From Geobacteraceae bacterium (lineage in GTDB: Bacteria > Desulfobacterota > Desulfuromonadia > Geobacterales > Geobacteraceae), in contig WSYB01000033.1 in the NCBI GenBank assembly GCA_009773645.1, positions 1 to 62,376 of the forward strand: DNA of 62,376 nucleotides, read 5' to 3'. The notes beneath the pieces are model-generated. The model had not been told where the DNA came from, searched no databases, and worked only from the letters and a program-made list of their open reading frames with translations. Every line of letters starts with the position of its first letter. Within the stretch, counting starts at the first letter, position 1. Below are positions 18,200 to 26,455 of this stretch, one piece after another. Position numbers and translations under genes: made by a program.

Positions 18200-19176
18200 C
18201 CTCCTATCCGGTCCATGTCAATCCGTCCTTTTTCGCCGCCGCCTTCGGTAAGCTGGTGCCGGTCCGGCTTTTCGGCAACTACCCGGCAGAGTGCATCGCG
18301 GAGGGCGGCATCGTCGCCACCGGCAAGCACGGGGCGGAGGTCGACGGTCCCGCAGTCGAAGAGACAGCTCTTGGCAATGCCTGTCGAAGTTACCCGGATA
18401 CGGTTGCAGTCGCCACAGAAATGACAGGAGACCGGGGTGATCACCCCAACCAGCCCGGCTGCTCCGGCAATTCGCTGGTAGCGCGCCGGCCCTGCCAGGT
18501 TTTCGGAAGCCTCGTCTGTCATCGCGAACCGGCGTGACAGCCGCGCCAGTATCTCTGCACCGGGCATTACGGTTGCTTCCCAACCCGGCTCCGCCAGGGT
18601 CGGCATGTACTCGATAAAGCGCACCCGGTAGGGGCGATCAAGTGTCAGGGCGGCAAACTCTTCAAGCTCGTCATCATTGACGCCGCGCATAACGACCACA
18701 TTTATCTTGATGAATCTGAACCCGGCAGACTCGGCAGCGGCGATCCCGGCCAGCACCTGACGGAGGTCCCCACCACGGGTAATCGCCGCGAAGGTTTCCG
18801 GTCGCAGGGAATCCAGGCTGATATTGAGGCTTTCCACTCCGGCATCGCGCAACGGAACCGCCATCTCGGGGAGCATCACGCCGTTGGTGGTGAGCACCAG
18901 TCGCCGCAGACCGGGAATCGCCGCCAGTCGCCGCAGAAAGTCGATGATCCCCCGCCGCACCAGTGGTTCGCCGCCGGTCACCCGGATTTTCTCCACGCCG
19001 ATGGCCACCGCAGCACGGGCGACCCGCAGCAGTTCCTCGTAGCTCAGGATATCGCCGTGGCCGACCTTGACCCTCCCCTCGGCCGGCATGCAGTATCGGC
19101 AGCGGAGGTTGCAGCGGTCGGTTACGGAGAGGCGGAGGTAGTTTATCCTGCGCCCGTGGGGATCAACCAGGGTCAT
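18196..19176 (-). CDS. moaA: GTP 3',8-cyclase MoaA
   Basis: A 326-residue radical-SAM enzyme that starts molybdenum cofactor synthesis by cyclising GTP. The N-terminal cluster motif is CNLRCRYC (residues 22-29), with GGEPLVRRG and ISLDSL of the SAM barrel. The C-terminal substrate cluster is in CHFCGDCNRIRVTSTG plus the later Cys in KSCLF. The expected C-terminal GG is present (DRIGG). It overlaps moeA and MOSC genes by 4 bp each. No moaC, moaD or moaE is in view, so other Moco genes must lie elsewhere. Confidence 0.96.
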   Translation of the reverse strand: MTLVDPHGRRINYLRLSVTDRCNLRCRYCMPAEGRVKVGHGDILSYEELLRVARAAVAIGVEKIRVTGGEPLVRRGIIDFLRRLAAIPGLRRLVLTTNGVMLPEMAVPLRDAGVESLNISLDSLRPETFAAITRGGDLRQVLAGIAAAESAGFRFIKINVVVMRGVNDDELEEFAALTLDRPYRVRFIEYMPTLAEPGWEATVMPGAEILARLSRRFAMTDEASENLAGPARYQRIAGAAGLVGVITPVSCHFCGDCNRIRVTSTGIAKSCLFDCGTVDLRPVLAGGDDAALRDALCRVVAEKPDRHQLTEGGGEKGRIDMDRIGG

Positions 19177-20387
19177 AGCAAAACCTCTCCCATCTCGAAT
19201 CCCCGATCCAGCAGAAGGACTTCCACTTCGTCCCCCGTGGCATGCAACGCCTCGGGGGCCAGGCGTATCAGGCCGTTCCCCTGAATCAGCGACGAGAGGC
19301 GGCCGGAACTCTGATTGCCGGTGGTTGATACGTAATAGCGGCCATCGTGTATCGACACAATCCCACGGACCAGGTGGGGGCGTTTTCCTTTGTTTGCCGC
19401 CGGCTCCTGCAGGACCGCCTTGACCGACGGCTGGAAAATCCGCCGGCGCCCCATGGTCTTGAGAATTGACGGCCGCACGAACAGCTCGAACGAGACCATG
19501 GCGGCAACCGGGTTTCCCGGCAGGGCGAAGACCGGCTTCCCCTGCAACATGGCGAAAGCCAGGGGCTTGCCCGGTTTCATGTTGACCTTCCAGAAGGTGA
19601 CGCTGCCGCCGAGTTTTTCAATCGCCACCTTGACGAAATCCCGGTCGCCGACCGATACGCCGCCGGTAATGACCAGCAGGTCCGCATTCAGGCCGGCCCT
19701 GATCTTGTCGCAGGTGGTGTCGAGGGTGTCCGGGGCAATCCCCAGCAGCACAGGGTCACCCCCCGCATCCAGCACCTGCGCGGCCAGGCTGTAGCTGTTA
19801 CTGTTGATGATCTTGCCCGGCGCCGGTGTCGAGCCGGGCTCCAGGAGCTCATCGCCCGTGGCCAGGATGGCGACCCGCGCGCGGCGGTAAACGGCCAGGG
19901 ATGTTGTGCCCATGGCCGAGAGCATGCCGATTTCCTGGGGTCTGATGGTAGCACCGGCAGGGATGACGACAGTGCCGTGCCGGATGTCCTCGCCTCGCTT
20001 GCGCACGTGCGAACCCGCCTTGACTGCAGAGGTGAGGCGTATCCATTCGCCGTTCTCCTCGACATCTTCGATGGGTACTACCGTATCGCAGCCGCCAGGG
20101 ACCGGCGCGCCGGTCATGATCCTGATCGCTTCACCGGCTTGTACGGGGACGGAGCGCGCCTCTCCCGCCGGCAGAAAGCCGGTCACCCGGAGACGGTCGT
20201 TGCTCAACGTTGCATGGGAGAATGCAAACCCGTCCATGGCGGAGTTGTCGGCCGCCGGAATGTCCCACGGGGCGATGTGGTCCTCAGGAGTTACCCTGTT
20301 CAACCCCTGGAACACGGAAACCTTTTCCGTTTCCAGTGGAGTGATGTATTCCAGGATGGTCCGTTGCGCTTCCTCAATGCTTACCAT
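19173..20387 (-). CDS. moeA: Molybdopterin molybdenumtransferase MoeA
   Basis: A 404-residue cytoplasmic enzyme that inserts molybdate into adenylated molybdopterin. It has the MoeA domain order: N-terminal domains, DNSAMDGFAF, the MoCF-binding core with ILATGDELLEPG and VITGGVSVGDRDFVK, the FALPGNPVAA loop, and a C-terminal beta domain. It sits between a ModE-like gene and moaA in one unit. The product would feed the bis-MGD cofactor of ArrA. Confidence 0.96.
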   Translation of the reverse strand: MVSIEEAQRTILEYITPLETEKVSVFQGLNRVTPEDHIAPWDIPAADNSAMDGFAFSHATLSNDRLRVTGFLPAGEARSVPVQAGEAIRIMTGAPVPGGCDTVVPIEDVEENGEWIRLTSAVKAGSHVRKRGEDIRHGTVVIPAGATIRPQEIGMLSAMGTTSLAVYRRARVAILATGDELLEPGSTPAPGKIINSNSYSLAAQVLDAGGDPVLLGIAPDTLDTTCDKIRAGLNADLLVITGGVSVGDRDFVKVAIEKLGGSVTFWKVNMKPGKPLAFAMLQGKPVFALPGNPVAAMVSFELFVRPSILKTMGRRRIFQPSVKAVLQEPAANKGKRPHLVRGIVSIHDGRYYVSTTGNQSSGRLSSLIQGNGLIRLAPEALHATGDEVEVLLLDRGFEMGEVLL

Positions 20388-20438
20388 ACGCAGTTTCCCT
20401 TACCTTATCGTATTGAGCAAAAAAAGCACGTCGGATGC

Positions 20439-20852
20439 TCAAAAGTCGAGTTCGATGAACTTGCGGTTCACCATGTCGTTGAATCCTTTTTGCAGGAGAT
20501 CGAATTTATCCAGGAGAACGGCAGCCTGGGGGGTAAGGGACGATTCGCCGCCGCCGGGACCCCCCTTCAGGCGATTTACGAGGGGGAAACCCAACCGCTT
20601 TTCCATGGCGTCGATGTAAGTCCACGCCTTGCGGTAGGGAATTCCCATCGCCTTCGTCGCCGCATTGATCGAACCGGTCATTTGTATCAATCGCAGCAGT
20701 TCTTCCCGTCCTTGGCCGAACACCGGCTCACCGTCGATCTCCAGCCAGATCTTGGAGCGGACTTGGAGCACTGAACCGGAGCCGCTCATTTCCGGCAGGG
20801 GCGTCTTGCCGGTGTCCGATTTTGCCACGAATGAAACCCCCTTGACGGTCAT
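20439..20852 (-). CDS. ModE-type HTH regulator without a molybdate-binding domain
   Basis: A 137-residue protein with the ModE N-terminal winged helix (GREELLRLIQMTGSINAATKAMGIPYRKAWTYIDAMEKRLGFPLV). The C-terminal TOBE/molbindin domains of full ModE are absent, as in many stand-alone LysR-type-HTH ModE proteins. It overlaps mobA by 4 bp. It may regulate the Moco genes or molybdate uptake; without molbindin, its response to molybdate is uncertain. Confidence 0.88.
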   Translation of the reverse strand: MTVKGVSFVAKSDTGKTPLPEMSGSGSVLQVRSKIWLEIDGEPVFGQGREELLRLIQMTGSINAATKAMGIPYRKAWTYIDAMEKRLGFPLVNRLKGGPGGGESSLTPQAAVLLDKFDLLQKGFNDMVNRKFIELDF

Positions 20853-21445
20853 AGTTCTCCTCCTATTTTTGCAAATTCTTCCGGGGTGTTGACGTTCAGA
20901 AAAGCCCTTCCATCCCCGTCGAACCGGGCAAGTTCTTCGTACGCTACATGCCTGACCCGGACCTGCGGATAATAAGCGTAGGCACAGAAGTCACCGCTAT
21001 CGAGGAGCGTCCTGATCGGTTCGAGACAGCTTTTCGAGTAGAGTGCGAAGAGCGGTTCATAACCGTGCGTTGTGCTCGGTACTACGGCATCGAAACCGTC
21101 CCTCAGGGAGCAGAGGTAGCGGAGAACCTCCCTGCTCGGAAATGGGAGGTCGCAGGAGGAAACGAAAACGTACTCCGTTTCCGCGTTATGGAGTCCGGTA
21201 TAGAGTCCACCCAGGGCGCTGCCGGGGTAGATGTCCGGCAAAACGGGGAGGCCGTAGCCGGCAAAGCGCTCCTCCCGGTTTCCTACCAGGATGACCCGGT
21301 CGAAGCTGTCCCTGAACGCATCCAGTACCCGTTCGAAGAGGGGTTTGCCGGAAACTTCCAGGAACGCCTTGTCCCTTCCCATGCGGCGGCTCTTCCCGCC
21401 GACCAGGATCACGCCGGTGATGTCATGTTGCAGATTTTCGAGCAT
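20849..21445 (-). CDS. mobA: Molybdenum cofactor guanylyltransferase MobA
   Basis: A 198-residue nucleotidyltransferase that adds GMP to Mo-molybdopterin to give the bis-MGD form used by DMSO-reductase-family enzymes such as ArrA. Signatures are GVILVGGKSRRMGRDKAFL at the N-terminus, PDIYPGSALGGLYTGL, and VSSCDLPFPS. The start at 21445 uses a CGAGGATCC ribosome site supplied by the repeat at 21447-21475. The link to bis-MGD makes it directly relevant to the divergent arr operon. Confidence 0.94.
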   Translation of the reverse strand: MLENLQHDITGVILVGGKSRRMGRDKAFLEVSGKPLFERVLDAFRDSFDRVILVGNREERFAGYGLPVLPDIYPGSALGGLYTGLHNAETEYVFVSSCDLPFPSREVLRYLCSLRDGFDAVVPSTTHGYEPLFALYSKSCLEPIRTLLDSGDFCAYAYYPQVRVRHVAYEELARFDGDGRAFLNVNTPEEFAKIGGEL

Positions 21446-21446
21446 G

Positions 21447-21475
21447 GATCCTCGTTTCCAATCTGGAAACTATTT
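21447..21475. repeat. GTTTCC-type repeat, partial copy C
   Basis: GGATCCTCGTTTCCAATCTG followed by GAAACTATTTATCC, matching one end of the longer copy at 36039-36098. It contains the palindrome GTTTCC-N5-GGAAAC. It overlaps the tatA stop and forms the mobA leader. Confidence 0.6.
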
Positions 21476-21652
21476 ATCCTTCTTCTCATTCTCATCGGGA
21501 TTTATAAGCTTGGGCTCTTCCTCGGCGGCCTTCTTGAAACTCCTGATCGCACCGCCGAGGGACGCTCCGAGTTGGGGGAGTTTCCCCGGACCAAAGATCA
21601 CCAGCATGATGACGAGAATGATGACGAGTTCCGGCATGCCGAATCCGAACAT
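21470..21652 (-). CDS. tatA: Twin-arginine translocase subunit TatA
   Basis: A 60-residue TatA/E protein: a short periplasmic N-terminus, a single transmembrane helix ([20 protein letters not shown]) with the FGPGKLP hinge, an amphipathic helix ([20 protein letters not shown]) and a charged tail. It starts behind AAAGGAGGAATCGG. Its position between acr3 and the Moco genes, opposite a Tat-dependent ArrA, suggests it helps export ArrA. TatC is not in the window. Confidence 0.93.
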   Translation of the reverse strand: MFGFGMPELVIILVIMLVIFGPGKLPQLGASLGGAIRSFKKAAEEEPKLINPDENEKKDK

Positions 21653-21694
21653 CCGATTCCTCCTTTAGTTGTTTTTGCTGAGAGTTTGTAATGG

Positions 21695-21799
21695 TTATAC
21701 CAAATACGCATATCGATGTGCAACATCAATTTCCACACACTGTATCAGGGCTTCGGATGCGGGCGAAAGGTCGGTGCAGACCGGCATTTTCCTGAACAT
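21695..21799 (-). pseudogene. Universal stress protein relic, 34 codons
   Basis: An ATG at 21799 behind a perfect AAGGAGGAGACC site opens a 34-codon frame, MFRKMPVCTDLSPASEALIQ and 14 more residues, ending at TAA 21695. The beginning matches the N-terminus of UspA-family proteins (MFRKILVPTDFSPASEAL pattern), after which homology ends abruptly. It lies 16 bp after acr3. It looks like the stump left by deletion of a usp gene, with its translation signals intact. Confidence 0.6.
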
Positions 21800-21815
21800 G
21801 GTCTCCTCCTTGGCT

Positions 21816-22892
21816 CTATTTGACTTCGGTAAATCCATATACGCCGACGGAACCGAAATAACGGCGCTGGAACCAGAATGCCACGTTGACCAGCCCGATC
21901 ATAACCGGCACCTCCACCAGCGGGCCGATGACCGCCGCGAAGGCTGCGCCGGAATTGAGGCCAAAGACCGCCACGGCCACGGCGATGGCCAGTTCGAAGT
22001 TATTGCTGGCGGCGGTAAAGGCCAGCGTGGTGGTCTTGGAATAGTCGGCGCCCAGCCGTTTTCCCATCCAGAAAGAGACCAGGAACATCAGCACAAAGTA
22101 GATCAGCATCGGGATGGCGATCCGCACCACGTCCATCGGCAGTTGCACGATCAGGTTCCCCTTGAGGCTGAACATGACCACAATAGTGAAAAGGAGCGCG
22201 ATCAGGGTAATGGGGCCGATTCGCGGCACCACCTCCCGGTGGTAGCGCTCCACCCCCATCCTTTTGACGCCGATGAGGCGCGTCAGCGCTCCGGCGATGC
22301 ACGGGATGCCCAGGTAGATGAAGACGCTCTCCGCGATCTGGCGAATGCTCACTTCCACAAGGCTCCCAGTCAGGCCGAACAGAGGCGGCAGGACCGTGAT
22401 GAAGAACCAGGCGTAGACGCTATAGAAAAGGACCTGGAAGATGCTGTTGAAGGCGACCAGGCCGGCGGCGTACTCGGTGTTTCCCTTGGCCAGTTCATTC
22501 CAGACGATCACCATGGCGATGCAGCGGGCGAGGCCGATCATGATGAGGCCGACCATGTACTCCGGCTTGTCGGGGAGAAAGACGATGGCCAAGATGAACA
22601 TGAGGATCGGCCCGATGAGCCAGTTCTGCACCAGCGAAAGCCCCAGGATCTTCTTGTTGCGGAAGACTTCGGGCATCTCCTCGTACTTCACCTTGGCGAA
22701 GGGGGGGTACATCATCAGGATCAGGCCGGCGGCGATGGGGATGTTGGTGGTCCCGACCTGGAAGCGGTTGATGAATGCTTCCACGCCGGGGACGAACCAG
22801 CCGAGCCCAACTCCGAGAGCCATGGCGGCGAAGATCCAGAAAGTGAGCCAACGGTCGAGGAAAGAGAGTTTTTTTGAAATGCCTCCGGACAT
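21816..22892 (-). CDS. acr3: Arsenite efflux transporter Acr3
   Basis: A 358-residue inner-membrane protein of about ten transmembrane helices that exports arsenite using the proton-motive force. Family marks include the essential-Cys segment [18 protein letters not shown] and the [17 protein letters not shown] helix. A GGAGGCACC ribosome site precedes ATG 22892. It is the expected partner of ArrAB, since arsenate respiration makes arsenite. Regulation by the ArsR encoded upstream is likely. Confidence 0.95.
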   Translation of the reverse strand: MSGGISKKLSFLDRWLTFWIFAAMALGVGLGWFVPGVEAFINRFQVGTTNIPIAAGLILMMYPPFAKVKYEEMPEVFRNKKILGLSLVQNWLIGPILMFILAIVFLPDKPEYMVGLIMIGLARCIAMVIVWNELAKGNTEYAAGLVAFNSIFQVLFYSVYAWFFITVLPPLFGLTGSLVEVSIRQIAESVFIYLGIPCIAGALTRLIGVKRMGVERYHREVVPRIGPITLIALLFTIVVMFSLKGNLIVQLPMDVVRIAIPMLIYFVLMFLVSFWMGKRLGADYSKTTTLAFTAASNNFELAIAVAVAVFGLNSGAAFAAVIGPLVEVPVMIGLVNVAFWFQRRYFGSVGVYGFTEVK

Positions 22893-22918
22893 GAATTGGT
22901 GCCTCCGTATGGTGGTTT

Positions 22919-22979
22919 TGTAGGGGCAACCCTATGTGGTTGCCCTGAATCAGGGCGGCCACGCAGGGCCGCCCCTACA
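22919..22979. repeat. Interspersed palindromic repeat (TGTAGGGGC...GCCCCTACA)
   Basis: A 61-bp imperfect palindrome with outer arms TGTAGGGGC and GCCCCTACA and inner GGTTGCCC and GGGCGGCC segments. This kind of element is widespread in bacterial intergenic regions. Here it lies in the leader between arsR and acr3 and could fold in the mRNA. Confidence 0.75.
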
Positions 22980-23051
22980 CATCGGCGGAGCGGCAGGAGT
23001 TATGGGTGCAGAGGAAAAGGACTATTTATCTTAATGGTCAAGACATTCTCC

Positions 23052-23079
23052 TTGCAATATCCGCTTGAACGGATATAAT
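23052..23079 (+). promoter_or_regulatory. Plus-strand sigma-70 promoter candidate antisense to arsR
   Basis: TTGCAA (23052-23057), a 16-bp spacer and a perfect TATAAT (23074-23079). It points toward arsR in the antisense direction and onward to the arr operon. The ArsR-type palindrome 23057-23076 overlaps both hexamers. No comparable sigma-70 promoter is evident in the 80 bp directly before the arr operon. Confidence 0.45.
23057..23076. promoter_or_regulatory. ArsR operator candidate 1
   Basis: ATATCCGCTTGAACGGATAT is a 20-bp palindrome with perfect 7-bp arms. It lies between the arsR stop and acr3 and shares arms with the site in the arsR promoter (23443-23462). It could control acr3, the antisense promoter, or both. 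Confidence 0.7.
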
Positions 23080-23093
23080 GGCGCAAAATTTTT

Positions 23094-23432
23094 TTAGGCG
23101 CAGCGATTCCCCTGTCCGAAACCAGCCAGCAGCTCACGGTCCGCCACTGATGTTCCGGTGTTGAGGAGTTGCTTTTTCAGGAGCGGGATTAACTCCTTCT
23201 GGTTTGCACTGCTGTCCCGTATGGAATAGTAGATCCAGAGCCCGCAACGGTGGTCGTTTACCCACCCGGCTTTCCTGAGATGGGCCAGGTGACGGGAAGT
23301 TGTCGACTGGGGTAGCTTCAAAGCCGCGATGATGTCGCAGACGCAGAGTTCCCCTTCGGACAGAAGAAGCGCCAGGATACGGAGTCGGGTTTCGTCCGCC
23401 AAAGCTTTATATAGTTGCACGTTTTGTTTCAT
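23094..23432 (-). CDS. arsR: ArsR-family arsenite-responsive repressor
   Basis: A 112-residue winged-helix repressor. The metalloid site ELCVCDII (Cys pair in the alpha3 helix, E. coli ArsR type) is intact, followed by the recognition helix LPQSTTSRHLAHLRKAGWV. Arsenite binding to the Cys residues releases DNA. Extra Cys residues lie in HRCGLW and at the C-terminal NRCA. No Shine-Dalgarno precedes ATG 23432 and the promoter -10 is only 7 bp away, so the mRNA is probably leaderless. It sits between acr3 and the divergent arr operon. Confidence 0.94.
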   Translation of the reverse strand: MKQNVQLYKALADETRLRILALLLSEGELCVCDIIAALKLPQSTTSRHLAHLRKAGWVNDHRCGLWIYYSIRDSSANQKELIPLLKKQLLNTGTSVADRELLAGFGQGNRCA

Positions 23433-23439
23433 GGGAAAA

Positions 23440-23468
23440 ACTATATCCGTTTAAAAGGATATGGTCAA
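23440..23468 (-). promoter_or_regulatory. arsR promoter
   Basis: On the minus strand TTGACC (23468-23463), a 17-bp spacer and TATAGT (23445-23440). Transcription should begin at or next to the A of the arsR ATG at 23432. The spacer holds the ArsR operator. Confidence 0.75.
23443..23462. promoter_or_regulatory. ArsR operator candidate 2
   Basis: ATATCCGTTTAAAAGGATAT has the same 20-bp length and ATATCC/GGATAT arms as 23057-23076. It fills the spacer of the arsR promoter and overlaps its -10, the standard place for autorepression. Confidence 0.75.
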
Positions 23469-23542
23469 GGACTTCTCAAGTGAATATCGAAGAGCCGCAT
23501 CAGGTGGCCGATTGTCAATTAATCATGAAGGAGGGAAAGCGG

Positions 23543-23854
23543 ATGAAAAATGCTCTGTTCTGGATTCCTGTGCTTGGAATATCTCTATGGCTGGGCGCCG
23601 CTCAGGCTGCTGTCGGTGGCGGCGACGTCACCCTGAAGAACAAGGGTGGCGATGTGATATTCAGCCATGGGGCGCATATTGATGGGGCGGGCCTCGAATG
23701 CGCCGCGTGCCATGACAAGCTCTATCTGAGCAAGGCCCAGCACAGGAAGGTCTCCATGAAGGAGATGCAGAAGGGTAAGTCGTGCGGCGCCTGCCACAAC
23801 GGCAAGAATGCCTTCAGTGTAAAAGGGAACTGTTCAAACTGTCATAAGAAATAA
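23543..23854 (+). CDS. Periplasmic triheme c-type cytochrome (c7-like)
   Basis: A 103-residue exported cytochrome. The signal peptide is MKNALFWIPVLGISLWLGAAQA. Three CXXCH motifs (CAACH, CGACH, CSNCH) and extra His residues (IFSHGAHIDG, QHRKVS) that can serve as distal ligands fit the c7/cytochrome c3 class with three bis-His hemes. The start at 23543 has GAAGGAGGGAAAG upstream; upstream in-frame ATGs lack one. It is the first gene of the arr operon, 19 bp before arrA. A likely role is carrying electrons to ArrAB, in place of the CymA tetraheme used in Shewanella. Confidence 0.9.
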   Translation: MKNALFWIPVLGISLWLGAAQAAVGGGDVTLKNKGGDVIFSHGAHIDGAGLECAACHDKLYLSKAQHRKVSMKEMQKGKSCGACHNGKNAFSVKGNCSNCHKK

Positions 23855-23873
23855 GATGCTATGGAGGAAGGAA

Positions 23874-26441
23874 ATGAAAATCAAACGGAGAGATTTTCTC
23901 AAGATTACCGCCGCCGCAGGCGCAGCAGCTACGGTCGGTCTGCCGAAGTTGAACGCCTTCGCCCAGACCGGCGCCGATAAAGCGGCGGTCGCCAACAACG
24001 GGGAGTGGGTGCCGTCAACTTGCCAGGGGTGCACCGCCTGGTGTCCCGTCGAGTTCCTGGTCCAGAATGGCAGGATCACCAAGGTGCGGGGCAACCAGCT
24101 CAGCAAGGCGAACGGCGGCTACGTCTGCCCCCGTGGCCATTTGATGATCCAGCAGGCCTACGACCCTGACCGGGTCAAGGTGCCCATGAAACGCACCAAC
24201 CCCCAGAAGGGGCGTGGCATCGATCCCAAATTCGTCCCCATCTCCTGGGACGAGGCCATGGACACCATCGCCGATAGGATGATGGAACTGCGCAAAGCCG
24301 GAGAGCCGGAGAAGCTGATGTACATGCGCGGCCGCTATTCTTCTACCGCCACCGACCTCCTCTACGGCACACTGCCCAAGGTCTTCGGCACCCCGAATTA
24401 CTTTTCCCACAGCGCCATCTGCGCCGAGGCCGAGAAGATGGGCCCCGGCTACACCCAGGGGTTCTTCGGTTACCGCGACTACGACCTGGCCAAGACCAGG
24501 TGTCTGGTGGTCTGGGGCTGTGATCCGCTCTCTTCCAACCGCCAGGTCCCCAATGCCATCGCCAAGTTCAGCGACATTCTCGATCTCGGCACGGTGATCG
24601 CCGTCGATCCCCGCATGAGCGCGTCGGTTGCCAAGGCCCAGGAGTGGCTCCCCATCAAGCCGGGCGAGGACGGCGCCCTGGCTGCGGCCCTTGCCCATGT
24701 GCTCCTGACCGAGGGGATGTGGAGCAAGGAGTTCGTCGGCGACTTCAAGGATGGCAAGAATCTGTTCAAGAGCGGCGCCGCTGTCGACGAGGCCGCTTTT
24801 GTGGAGAAGCAGACCCATGGCGTGGTCAAGTGGTGGAACCTGGAACTGAAAGACAAGACCCCGGCCTGGGCCGCCAGGAAGACCCTGATCCCCGCGGAGC
24901 AGATCATCCGCGTGGCACGTGCCATGGGGAAGGCCGGCTCTGCCTGTGCAGTCTGGATGGGACCCGGCGTAGCCATGACCCCCCGCGGCACCTACGCCTC
25001 CATGGCGGTCTACGCCCTGAACGGCATCCTCGGCTCCATCGAGACCGAGGGGGGGGTCTTCCAGAGCTCCAGTGTTCCCGTGGAAAAGTTCCCGGAAATC
25101 AAGGAGACCTTCATCGACGAACTGGCCAAGAAATCGGGCAAGGGGAAAAAGATCGACGGGCGCGGCGCCAAGGACATGCCGGCCATGATGGGGGGCAAGG
25201 CGGGGAGCGGCGTGGTCACCAACAATGTGGCCAACGGCCTGCTGAAGAATCCGGACGCCGTCAAGGTCTTCATAAGCTCCTGGAGCAACTTCAACTTCTC
25301 CTGCACCGGCGCCCAGCGTTGGGACAAGGCCATGGCCAAGGTTCCCTTCTTTGTCCACATGGTCACCAACGCCTCGGAGATGACCCAGTTTGCCGATATC
25401 GTGCTGCCGGCTACCTTTGCCCCCACCGAGAAGCTATCCATCATCACCAACATGGCCAACCTGCACGGACATATGTCGATCCAGCAGGCGGTGGCCAAGC
25501 CCCTCTGGCAGGTAAAGGCAGAAGAGACCGAGGTGATGTGGCTCCTGGCAGAAAAGCTGAAGGCCCGTGGCTTTGCCAATCTGTACGACTACTACGCCTC
25601 TTTCGAGGACCCCGAGACCAAGAAGAAGCCGACCGACGCCGCCGAGTTTGTCGAAATTGCCGCCAGGATCAGCAGCCAGAAGGTCTGGAACGGCAAGGAA
25701 AAACTGAAGGGGGACAAGCTTGCAGGTTGGACGGAGTTCCGCAAGAAGGGGATCTACAACTCCGAGACCTATCCCTACAAGAAAAACTGGGGCAAGTTGG
25801 ATCCGACCACCGGTAAGTTTGAAGGGAAGTTCAAGACCGAGACCAAGAAATTCGAGTTTTACAGCGAAACCATGAAGAAGGCATTCCAGGAACACGCCGA
25901 GAAACACAAGACCACCATCGACGACATCCTCAAGGCAAGCGGCTATGAGGCCCAGGGAGAACTGGCCTTCGTTCCCCACTACGAGTCCCCCAAACGCCAC
26001 GGCAGCGTGAAGGAGTACCCGTTCACCTTCATCGATTACAAGTCGCGTCTCAACCGCGAGGGGCGCTCTCAGAACGCCACCTGGTACCAGGAGTTCAAGA
26101 AGGTGGACGTGGGGGATGAAAGCTGGGGCGACGTGGTCAAGATCAACCCGGCAGACGGCAAGAAGCTCGGCATCAAGAGCGGCGACAAGGTGAAGATCAC
26201 GTCGACCACCGGTTCCATCGTCACTACGGCCAAGCTGTGGGAAGGGGTCCGTCCCGGCACGGCGGCCAAGTGCTACGGTCAGGGGCACTGGGCCTACGGC
26301 CGTGTGGCTGCCAAGGATTACGCCAAGGCCGAGCCGCGCGGCGGCAACAACAACGAGATACTCGTGGACGACTATGACCGCCTGAGCGGTTCCACCGCTC
26401 GTAACGGCGGCTTCACCGGCGTGAAGATCGAAAAAATCTAG
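23874..26441 (+). CDS. arrA: Respiratory arsenate reductase catalytic subunit ArrA
   Basis: An 855-residue bis-MGD molybdoenzyme that reduces arsenate to arsenite in the periplasm. It begins with a Tat signal (KRRDFLK, residues 4-10, then a hydrophobic stretch to AFAQ). The [4Fe-4S] ligands are C50, C53, C57 and C85 (CQGCTAWC ... YVCPRGH). A Cys in SHSAICAEAEK (about C183) is the expected Mo ligand. RGRYS, HSAICAEAEK and GYRDYD match the ArrA substrate region, and the C-terminus (RGGNNNE ... DRLSGSTARNGGFTG) is strongly ArrA-like. The start at 23874 follows GGAGGAAGGAA. The arsR, acr3 and arrB context separates it from polysulfide reductases. ArxA (arsenite oxidation) is the nearest alternative. 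Confidence 0.93.
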   Translation: MKIKRRDFLKITAAAGAAATVGLPKLNAFAQTGADKAAVANNGEWVPSTCQGCTAWCPVEFLVQNGRITKVRGNQLSKANGGYVCPRGHLMIQQAYDPDRVKVPMKRTNPQKGRGIDPKFVPISWDEAMDTIADRMMELRKAGEPEKLMYMRGRYSSTATDLLYGTLPKVFGTPNYFSHSAICAEAEKMGPGYTQGFFGYRDYDLAKTRCLVVWGCDPLSSNRQVPNAIAKFSDILDLGTVIAVDPRMSASVAKAQEWLPIKPGEDGALAAALAHVLLTEGMWSKEFVGDFKDGKNLFKSGAAVDEAAFVEKQTHGVVKWWNLELKDKTPAWAARKTLIPAEQIIRVARAMGKAGSACAVWMGPGVAMTPRGTYASMAVYALNGILGSIETEGGVFQSSSVPVEKFPEIKETFIDELAKKSGKGKKIDGRGAKDMPAMMGGKAGSGVVTNNVANGLLKNPDAVKVFISSWSNFNFSCTGAQRWDKAMAKVPFFVHMVTNASEMTQFADIVLPATFAPTEKLSIITNMANLHGHMSIQQAVAKPLWQVKAEETEVMWLLAEKLKARGFANLYDYYASFEDPETKKKPTDAAEFVEIAARISSQKVWNGKEKLKGDKLAGWTEFRKKGIYNSETYPYKKNWGKLDPTTGKFEGKFKTETKKFEFYSETMKKAFQEHAEKHKTTIDDILKASGYEAQGELAFVPHYESPKRHGSVKEYPFTFIDYKSRLNREGRSQNATWYQEFKKVDVGDESWGDVVKINPADGKKLGIKSGDKVKITSTTGSIVTTAKLWEGVRPGTAAKCYGQGHWAYGRVAAKDYAKAEPRGGNNNEILVDDYDRLSGSTARNGGFTGVKIEKI

Positions 26442-26455
26442 GGAGGTTTAGATAA

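Noticed and set aside
24015-26288. Long open frames antisense to arrA (for example 24015-25358).
   Set aside because: They are a by-product of the strong third-position G/C bias in arrA; they lack ribosome sites and family motifs.
23874-26441. ArrA as a thiosulfate/polysulfide reductase or arsenite-oxidising ArxA.
   Set aside because: Flanking arsR and acr3, the ArrA-like C-terminus and substrate-region motifs, and the missing NrfD-type membrane subunit favour ArrA; ArxA is less likely but not fully excluded without a phylogeny.
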